Assembly (NCBI GenBank): GCA_002438685.1
Contig: DJQG01000120.1
Location: 290 to 7,110, forward strand
Source of the DNA: Ruminococcaceae bacterium UBA6392
Lineage (GTDB): Bacteria; Bacillota; Clostridia; Oscillospirales; Acutalibacteraceae
Direction of reading: 5' to 3'
Length of the DNA stretch: 6,821 bases
Shown: piece by piece, positions 1 to 5,643 of the stretch
Position numbering within the stretch: position 1 is the stretch's first letter
Layout: every line of letters starts with the position of its first letter
The notes under the pieces: model-generated
The model's input: only the letters and a program-made list of their open reading frames with translations
Told to the model about the DNA's origin: nothing
The model's database searches: none
Program-made: the position numbers and the translations under genes

Positions 1-88
1 AACCACAGGTCGGTTTCTATATTCACAAACACTCCGCTAAATTAGGGTGGTATATAACAAATTGCAATCCGCAAGCCATCAATAAACT

Positions 89-112
89 AAGCCGGAGCTG
101 AAGCCCCGGCTT
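89..112 (-). terminator. Intrinsic terminator of the two-gene operon
   Basis: An inverted repeat lies 9 bases beyond the stop codon of the ceramidase-like gene. The arms are 89-98 and 103-112, with a 4-base loop. In minus-strand RNA all ten pairs form, one of them a G-U wobble, and the hairpin is followed by a modest U-rich stretch (AGUUUAUUG). In plus-strand RNA the wobble becomes an A-C mismatch, but the following sequence is richer in U, so it may also stop transcription arriving from the left. Position and pairing fit the end of the operon. Confidence 0.75.
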
Positions 113-121
113 TTGTTCATT

Positions 122-2239
122 TTATTTTCCGGCTTTGAGATCCTTCATCATCTCGGCGTAAGCCTTGACGAGGGTCGAAGCAACCGTTCTGCCGAAGGAG
201 ATGGACTCCTGATAGTGGTCGCCGAGCAGGTCGGAACCGTCGAAGAAGATCATGCAGTAGTCATTGTCAGGCACGACATATCCGCAGGCATCGTTAGCCT
301 CGCCGAATACATAGAGCTCAACATTCTTGCCCGCATAGTCGCTGACGATGCTGTTGAGCGACGGATAGCCGAATTCCTTGCCGCTGTAAGAGTTCTCGGC
401 AAGGCAGGCGCCTTTTCCGTCGATAAGCTCGGGCGATACTTCGCCGGGCAGAAGAGCAATTTTGATATTCTTGCCTATCTCAAGATATCCGACTTCGGTC
501 GTCGTGTAGAGATTCTCGTCCTTGTCGTAATAGATCTTGTTGCCGACGAGTCTCGCCTTGCCGACCGCCTCGATAACGGGGTTGGTTATCTCAACCATTA
601 CTTCCTTGTGTCTGATATTGAGTATGGGTTCGACTCTCGTCTCCTTGACAGGCTCCCAGTTCTCGTACCAGACGGTTATCTCGTCGAGCTTCTTCTGCTT
701 CTCTTCATCGGTAAGCTCGGTGTTGTTCTTTATCGCCTCGGCGGCATCGGCATAGAACTTGTCGTTCGTGAGCCAGTCGCCCGCACGCTTTATCTCATCC
801 TTGGTCATGGTCAGAGCAACTACCATTCTGCCAAGCTCGTTGCCGTAGCGGGTAGCCTCTTCGCTTCTGCGGACGGTGTCAACGCCGTCGTTGGTGACTC
901 CGCGGGCGGAATAGATGCCGCACAGGGCGCCGTTGATGAACATGAAGTTCGTGTTGTTGTTCTCAGCGCTGCTGATTATCTGCTCCATGTAGTAGGTGTA
1001 GTCTGCGGAGAGCTCCTTGCCGCTGCTCTTGTCGGTCTTGAGACCGGTGATATAGGGATGGGCGGACATATTGACTATGTAAGTCTCGGTGCTGCCGTCG
1101 TCGGGGACGAAGCGGAGTCTTGTAAGATTGTCGACAATGTCAACCGCACCGCGCTTGTCGTTGATATAGTCCTCGCCGAGGTGGTCGAGTGTAGCCTCAT
1201 ACATCTCGCCGGACTTCATGTTCTTACAAGCCTCAACGATAGTGTCGGTGGTCTTGTCGAAGAGGAATTCCATATACTTCGGGTCGGTGCCGGAGGAATA
1301 CTCGCCCTTGCCGGTGAGGGTGACTCCGATATTCTTCGCAAGCTTCGCGAAGAAGGGATTCCAGAGACCCTGCGTGTCGATGCAGCTGTGGCAATGGGTC
1401 GCAAAGACATTGACAGAGATTATGTTTTCGTCTTTGAGCTCTTTTGCAACGCGGTCGCGGATCTGCTTGATGTCCTCGCTCGCGATGCCGATGCACTCGA
1501 TGGTCGAGAAAACGACCTTGCCGCGTCCGTCGTCAACAACAACGGTGCGAACCTTCATGTCGTCGAGCACGGTCTCAACGGTGTTCGACGGGAAGTTCTG
1601 AAGCAGGTAGCCCGCAAGATAATAGTGTCCGTTGAGAACATCATCGGGGACGAGGCTCGCCTGGCTGTAGCCGAGCTGCCACTTCGCGTCCTTAGAAGCC
1701 TCGCTGACAAAGCTCTTGCTGCCTTTGTAGAAATTCTCGCTCTCGGGCTTGTAATCTTCGAGCTTCGTCAGCCCGCTCGGCATTGGGATCATGTCCGCAA
1801 TGAAGCTGATTATCTTTGTGAAGATACAGTCGAGATAGGTCATGAGGATGCAGGTCTTCTCCTGATCCGTCTCCATCTTTGCAAGCGCCATGATGAGACC
1901 CCACGGGGTGCTGACATCATACTCCTTGCCGCCGATAGAAACCTTGAGCGGCTCGATCTTCACGAGGTTCTTGACCGCGCCGACGGTATCATCGGCAACG
2001 GTAGAATTGATGCCCTTTATCGAGTCGGGGACATACTTCTCGTAGTACTCATACGCCTTCTTGGCGACTTCAATGCCGACTTTCACAACGCCGGCAATGA
2101 TCTGCGGAATGTCCGAGACGGAGACGCTCGTTGTCGCCGTATTCGCTCCCGCTGCGCTTGCAGTGGCGACGAAAGAGCACGACATGATCATCGTCAGCGC
2201 CAGAACGACCGCAAGAGCCGATTTGAGTGCTTTTTTCAT
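122..2239 (-). CDS. Secreted neutral ceramidase-like hydrolase (putative)
   Basis: A 705-residue protein. Residues 1-29 look like a signal peptide: KK at 2-3, a hydrophobic core at about 8-20, and an A-x-A site at 27-29. A cysteine at 21 (IMSC) gives a weak lipobox, so lipid anchoring is possible but less likely. The middle and C-terminal parts resemble the neutral/alkaline ceramidase family, zinc amidases that cleave N-acyl sphingoid bases. The motif THCHS at 281-285 matches the family's THTHSG ligand loop. AHP at 393-395 matches the second histidine. LPGE at 597-600 and ND-x-x-GY at 649-654 match the Glu and Tyr ligand regions. Residues 436-445, where the family has its catalytic GD-x-SP segment, read NGALCGIYSA, so the nucleophile is uncertain. 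Residues 31-180 are not recognised. A helical charged segment at about 480-530 may be an insertion. It is the second gene of an operon, 20 bp after the glycoside hydrolase. The fold assignment is fairly sure; ceramide as substrate is not shown. Confidence 0.72.
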   Translation of the reverse strand: MKKALKSALAVVLALTMIMSCSFVATASAAGANTATTSVSVSDIPQIIAGVVKVGIEVAKKAYEYYEKYVPDSIKGINSTVADDTVGAVKNLVKIEPLKVSIGGKEYDVSTPWGLIMALAKMETDQEKTCILMTYLDCIFTKIISFIADMIPMPSGLTKLEDYKPESENFYKGSKSFVSEASKDAKWQLGYSQASLVPDDVLNGHYYLAGYLLQNFPSNTVETVLDDMKVRTVVVDDGRGKVVFSTIECIGIASEDIKQIRDRVAKELKDENIISVNVFATHCHSCIDTQGLWNPFFAKLAKNIGVTLTGKGEYSSGTDPKYMEFLFDKTTDTIVEACKNMKSGEMYEATLDHLGEDYINDKRGAVDIVDNLTRLRFVPDDGSTETYIVNMSAHPYITGLKTDKSSGKELSADYTYYMEQIISSAENNNTNFMFINGALCGIYSARGVTNDGVDTVRRSEEATRYGNELGRMVVALTMTKDEIKRAGDWLTNDKFYADAAEAIKNNTELTDEEKQKKLDEITVWYENWEPVKETRVEPILNIRHKEVMVEITNPVIEAVGKARLVGNKIYYDKDENLYTTTEVGYLEIGKNIKIALLPGEVSPELIDGKGACLAENSYSGKEFGYPSLNSIVSDYAGKNVELYVFGEANDACGYVVPDNDYCMIFFDGSDLLGDHYQESISFGRTVASTLVKAYAEMMKDLKAGK

Positions 2240-2248
2240 CGTTTGTTG

Positions 2249-2255
2249 CTCCTTT
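2249..2255 (-). promoter_or_regulatory. Ribosome binding site of the ceramidase-like gene
   Basis: AAAGGAG on the minus strand lies 9 bases before the ATG at 2239-2237. It falls inside the 20-bp gap after the TAG of the upstream gene (2262-2260). It supports the start that gives a complete signal peptide, and shows that the second gene is translated from its own site. Confidence 0.8.
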
Positions 2256-2259
2256 ATGT

Positions 2260-5200
2260 CTATTTTTTCAAGCTGTATATTACAGGCGCAGACTCCACGC
2301 CTATATCGTGAAGAACATATTCATAGCTCCACTTGCTCCCCTTTGTGCGCCATGCATTCGGACCTATCCAGCGGCATTTGCGCTCATAGAGATGCACCGT
2401 ACCGAACGCATTTCTGCGGTTCGTGTAGAGTTTCACCGCTATCTCGTGCCCGCCCGCGCCGATATTTTTGAGCTCCAGCTCATACGGCGGGAAGATTATC
2501 TCACCCGCATGAACGCCGTCAACAAATATATCGGTCAGCGCGCCGTCGTAGTGTGGGACGGTAATTTTGATATCATCGCCCGGGCAGTCAACGCCGAAAC
2601 GGTAGGTCACGCAGCCGCCGTAGAACGGCAGGCCCTGATTCACTATGCTGCCGAACGCGAGCTTTTCGGGGCGCTTTATGAGCTTTTTGAGCCTGCCGCG
2701 CACCTCGACGCCGAAGTCGCCGAGCAGATAGCACCATTCGACATTCGTGCGCTTGCCGAACGGGAGAATAATATCGAGAATATTCTCCCCCCGCTCTATC
2801 ATCGGAAGATCAACGGTCTTTATCGATTTGTCAACATACCAGCCGGTCACGGTGTTGTCGACCGCCTGACCGTTGAGCGTTATCTGCGCTTTCTCCGCGT
2901 CCTCAAGTGCGAGTGATACGCCGTCGAGCGTGAGTGCGCTGTCTATAGTGAATCTGAGCTTGATTTTATGCTCGGGCACCGGCTCATGAATGACCCACGG
3001 CTGCATCACCGCGCCGCTTCGAAGCGGGAAGCCGAGCTTTTCGCGGCAGATATTGTCAGCCCTGAGAAGTTCCTCTTCTTCGCCGCTCAGCTCGTCGCCG
3101 TCAAGCGCAAAACGTGCCATGTCAAGAAGCATGACATTCGGCTCGTCAAGTTCATATTCCGTCTCGCAGGGAACTGTAATTTTCTTGTCCTCGCGCTCCT
3201 CCGGCTCAGTATACTGACCCTCGGAGCAGCCGTCATAGAGTCTTAGCAGCAGGCTGTCATATTCATAGAGCCGCGCACTTATCACAGTATTGCCGTTGAG
3301 ATAATCGAACTCTGCGGGCTTTATCCCGCCGCTCAAGGTGTCATATATCACGGGCGAATATTCGCCCTTTACGGTTATTTTTACATCATCGAAGTTCGTT
3401 ATGTTGCAGTCATACGGCTCCACGGCGTGCGCGACAAAGAGCCACAGACTGTCGGTATCCTCGCGCAGCTGATATATCAGCCCGTCTGAAAGATAGCCGT
3501 CGTCATCGCGAATGCAGACGGTTCGCGACCGGTCGAGCGCAGTCAGGAGCGACGCGCGCTGATAGGGTATGTGCTCGCTCTTTTCAAAGAGCCTCTCTCC
3601 CCTGTCGGACGGCTGCGCGTCCTCAAGAGTCGGGGCTTCGCCGAGGAATATCACCCTGCCGCCGTCCTCGCGGAATTTTTCGAGCCTGTCGAGCGTTGAT
3701 GAGCGGAGCGTCTCGCATCCGGGCACGACTATCACATCGTACTTCATCTCGCCGACTCTCAGCGGCGCGTCCGCATGCGGGCAGAGCCCGGGCAACAGCG
3801 ACTCGCTGATGAAATCAAAATCTATGCTGCCGAACAGCAGCCACTTTGTCAGATCCTGAAAATTCTTGTCAAGCTCTTCGCGGATGAGTCCCGATTTGTC
3901 GTTGGGTCCCCAGTGGAGCCAGAAGCTCTCGACCGGGTGGATAACGCCGACCTTTACAACCGGCACGCCGCGGGTCATCGCCGTGTTGACTCGCGCGAAG
4001 TGATCCTCGACGCAGGAATATTTTTTGTACCACGGGGACTGATAGTTTATCGATGCGGGATAGTCTCGCTTCGCCTCGCCTGCCATAGAGACCCACGACA
4101 GATGCGGCACGCGCACCGTGACGCCGAGAGCCGCCTGCCAGTCGCCATTGAGTTTGTGTCCTCTGAAGTCAAAATCCCAGTCGGTGACGCCGTAAAGCTC
4201 GGAGAGCACACCTTCATAGCCAAACTGATGCGCGGCGGACTGAGCCTGCTTCGCGGTCGTGTATTCCTTCCACGAGCAGAGCATATCAATGCCGGGCAGC
4301 CCGAATGAGCGGTATGAGCGCATCGCTTCGCCGAGCGCACCCGTCTGGCTTTCGAGCGTCGGCTCATCCATCATGTGACCCGTCAGCGCAATGCCGTTTT
4401 CGCGGCACCAGCCGCCGACTGTATCGGCGAACGCCGAAGAGAACCGCTCCGCAATATGATCGTGATAGCGGTAACGGGCGGCGGAAATTTTTCCGTCCGG
4501 CAAATCCCAGAATATCTCCGGCAGGAACTCCATGATATCCTGAGAATATGTATCTGAATATGTCTTTGCAAAATCGTCCGTCCACGGCATGATGAGATCG
4601 TCCGTGTCGGTCGAGTTGTCCATGAGAGTCTTGCGCGTGAACTGCGGCTCGTCGGTAAAAATCGCGGGGACAGTTTCATCGAACTCGTCGCCGACGACCT
4701 CTTTGTACCGCTCGTGAGTGACCTCAACAAAGCGTTCGACCGCCTTTTTGTCGAGCGTGTTGAGATAAGCCTGACCGTTATACCACGGGTTCGCGCCGCT
4801 TATTTCGAGATAGGCGTACCACTTCGTGCCCTCGGCAGAGTCGTTCTCGCCGATGCGCCTGTAGCTCTTCAAATATCCGTTGGAATCGAGCACTATGTCG
4901 TAGCAGGCAAGCAGCTCGCCGTCCTCGGAGCGCACTCCGCGCGATGTAGAATCGTCCGTGAAGCCCTCAGAGCCGTCATAAGATCTCACGGTAAAGAGCA
5001 GATGGCGCGCACGGAAACGCTTGTCTTTTGTGACTATTCCGCCGGCGGCGCCGGAGGGCCATCTGTCCTCGTCATAGAGCCACGCGAGCATTTTTTCGCT
5101 CTTCGCCTTATCAGTGCAGGAGCGGATGAGATGCATGAACTCGTCGCTCAGATATTCCGTATCCATGCCGGTTCTGACATGCATATGAAATCCGCCGAAG

Positions 5201-5352
5201 CCCATCTCATGAAAAATTTCTATCTGCCGCAAAAGTTCGTCCTCTTCAAGTTTGCAGTTCCACGCCCAGAACGGCGCGGCGCGATACTCGCTCGTCGGGG
5301 AGCGAAACAGCTCATCGGACAGGGTGCTGAGATAATTCTTTTTATAAAGCAT
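2260..5352 (-). CDS. Large cytoplasmic glycoside hydrolase, GH106 (alpha-L-rhamnosidase)-like
   Basis: A 1030-residue protein with no signal peptide, so probably cytoplasmic. The N-terminal half looks like a TIM-barrel glycosidase. PFWAWN (27-32), the alternating GFGGFHMHVRTG segment (51-62) and YDEDRWPSG (93-101) are typical of the large GH106-like group that opens with a PFW-x-WN motif. Candidate acidic catalytic or metal-binding residues are Glu235 in FTDEP (232-236), Asp329/Glu330 after GHMM, and Glu385 in SELYG. Residues about 538-573 (IVVPG, then GGRVIFLGEAP) look like the glutamine-amidotransferase-like domain that follows the barrel in several such enzymes. Two beta-rich, galactose-binding-like domains follow at about 790-890 and 905-990. 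The family includes alpha-L-rhamnosidases, but bond and sugar specificity cannot be read here. It is the first gene of an operon with the ceramidase-like gene. An import system would be needed upstream of it and none is visible. Confidence 0.72.
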   Translation of the reverse strand: MLYKKNYLSTLSDELFRSPTSEYRAAPFWAWNCKLEEDELLRQIEIFHEMGFGGFHMHVRTGMDTEYLSDEFMHLIRSCTDKAKSEKMLAWLYDEDRWPSGAAGGIVTKDKRFRARHLLFTVRSYDGSEGFTDDSTSRGVRSEDGELLACYDIVLDSNGYLKSYRRIGENDSAEGTKWYAYLEISGANPWYNGQAYLNTLDKKAVERFVEVTHERYKEVVGDEFDETVPAIFTDEPQFTRKTLMDNSTDTDDLIMPWTDDFAKTYSDTYSQDIMEFLPEIFWDLPDGKISAARYRYHDHIAERFSSAFADTVGGWCRENGIALTGHMMDEPTLESQTGALGEAMRSYRSFGLPGIDMLCSWKEYTTAKQAQSAAHQFGYEGVLSELYGVTDWDFDFRGHKLNGDWQAALGVTVRVPHLSWVSMAGEAKRDYPASINYQSPWYKKYSCVEDHFARVNTAMTRGVPVVKVGVIHPVESFWLHWGPNDKSGLIREELDKNFQDLTKWLLFGSIDFDFISESLLPGLCPHADAPLRVGEMKYDVIVVPGCETLRSSTLDRLEKFREDGGRVIFLGEAPTLEDAQPSDRGERLFEKSEHIPYQRASLLTALDRSRTVCIRDDDGYLSDGLIYQLREDTDSLWLFVAHAVEPYDCNITNFDDVKITVKGEYSPVIYDTLSGGIKPAEFDYLNGNTVISARLYEYDSLLLRLYDGCSEGQYTEPEEREDKKITVPCETEYELDEPNVMLLDMARFALDGDELSGEEEELLRADNICREKLGFPLRSGAVMQPWVIHEPVPEHKIKLRFTIDSALTLDGVSLALEDAEKAQITLNGQAVDNTVTGWYVDKSIKTVDLPMIERGENILDIILPFGKRTNVEWCYLLGDFGVEVRGRLKKLIKRPEKLAFGSIVNQGLPFYGGCVTYRFGVDCPGDDIKITVPHYDGALTDIFVDGVHAGEIIFPPYELELKNIGAGGHEIAVKLYTNRRNAFGTVHLYERKCRWIGPNAWRTKGSKWSYEYVLHDIGVESAPVIYSLKK

Positions 5353-5357
5353 ATGTT

Positions 5358-5362
5358 CCTCC
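5358..5362 (-). promoter_or_regulatory. Ribosome binding site of the glycoside hydrolase gene
   Basis: GGAGG on the minus strand (within CGGAGGAAC) lies 5 bases before the ATG at 5352-5350. It is a near-ideal Shine-Dalgarno site and fixes the start of the 1030-residue protein. Confidence 0.85.
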
Positions 5363-5396
5363 GCTAAAAAAATATCGAACCACTCTTGATTATATA

Positions 5397-5425
5397 ATTA
5401 TACCATAAAAGTCCCTGTCCGTTGT
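5397..5425 (-). promoter_or_regulatory. Operon promoter with extended -10 box
   Basis: On the minus strand TATAAT (5402-5397) is preceded by TGG, giving the extended -10 form TG-n-TATAAT. At a 17-base spacing the -35 position (5425-5420) reads ACAACG, a poor match, which fits a promoter relying on its extended -10 and possibly on an activator. A second TATAAT overlaps 8 bases further on. Transcription would begin near 5390, leaving a leader of about 38 bases before the ATG at 5352. Confidence 0.65.
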
Positions 5426-5430
5426 CACAA
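5422..5430. promoter_or_regulatory. Short palindrome at the -35 region, possible operator
   Basis: TTGT-C-ACAA is a perfect 9-base odd palindrome overlapping the upstream edge of the -35 position of the operon promoter. A regulator bound here could block or assist RNA polymerase. The element is short and could arise by chance, and no regulator gene is in the window. Confidence 0.2.
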
Positions 5431-5483
5431 AAATTAGCCCCGAAAGCTGTACAATTTGACGAACAACAAGGGCTTCATCACGG

Positions 5484-5512
5484 TTGATTTTCCGTTTCGC
5501 GTGCTCTATAAT
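5484..5512 (+). promoter_or_regulatory. Candidate divergent plus-strand promoter
   Basis: TTGATT (5484-5489), a 17-base spacer and a perfect TATAAT (5507-5512) form a good sigma-A type promoter pointing right. Its -10 box is about 105 bp from that of the hydrolase operon, back to back. There is no long gene downstream on this strand, only the short unit described at 5519-5635 and then the convergent 3' end of the permease gene. Confidence 0.4.
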
Positions 5513-5518
5513 GATACA

Positions 5519-5635
5519 CGATGTATATTTATTTGAGTTCGAAGCTTCGCAATCTGAAATATTTTTCCTGCGGCGAAGAGCTGAGAATATAAAATGGGCG
5601 GCACAGACCTAATCTGTACCGCCCGATTCTGTTTT
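5519..5635 (+). other. Candidate short transcript with a 23-codon ORF (small RNA or peptide)
   Basis: Transcription from the promoter at 5484-5512 would start near 5519 and meet the GC-rich hairpin at 5596-5624, followed by GATTCTGTTTTAT, giving an RNA of roughly 110-120 bases. An ORF of 23 codons plus a TAA stop fills 5521-5592, beginning MYIYLSSKLR. Its ATG would lie within about two bases of the predicted RNA 5' end, so it would be translated leaderless or not at all. The RNA can form a stem between CTTCGC (5545-5550) and GCGAAG (5573-5578), and it contains the palindrome CGAAGCTTCG (5540-5549). I recognise neither the peptide nor an RNA family. It could equally be a remnant of a lost gene or chance. 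Confidence 0.2.
5596..5624 (-). terminator. Intrinsic terminator of the uracil permease gene
   Basis: Arms 5596-5607 and 5613-5624 form a 12-pair stem with a 5-base loop, starting 19 bases beyond the permease stop codon. In minus-strand RNA all pairs form, one a G-U wobble, and the hairpin is followed by AUUUUAUAUU, a good U-rich tail. In plus-strand RNA the same position is a C-A mismatch and the U-run (TTTT at 5632-5635) sits 7 bases away, so stopping on that strand would be weaker. Confidence 0.85.
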
Positions 5636-5643
5636 ATATCGGC

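Noticed and set aside
1..88. A 3' fragment of 23S rRNA, suggested by the plus-strand run AGGTCGGTTTCTAT.
   Set aside because: Only that short run is reminiscent; the bases after it do not follow the 23S 3' region, and there is no further rRNA similarity.
40..112. TTAGGGTGGTA followed by a terminator hairpin, resembling the T-box riboswitch core AGGGTGGNACCGCG.
   Set aside because: The ACCGCG half of the core is missing, the hairpin arm is not complementary to the T-box-like bases, and the sequence downstream is the 3' end of an opposing gene rather than an aminoacyl-tRNA synthetase or amino acid gene.
113..2311. A 732-codon open frame on the plus strand opposite the ceramidase-like gene, longer than the gene itself.
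   Set aside because: It is in exact codon register with the minus-strand gene, so it stays open simply because that gene lacks TTA, CTA and TCA. Its ATG lies just outside the terminator stem with no ribosome binding site, and the translation shows no recognisable domain, whereas the minus strand has a signal peptide, RBS and family motifs.
4714..5367. A 217-codon plus-strand open frame opposite the start of the hydrolase gene.
   Set aside because: It is in the same complementary register as the hydrolase gene, has no ribosome binding site, and runs into the promoter region of the real gene. It is a shadow frame.
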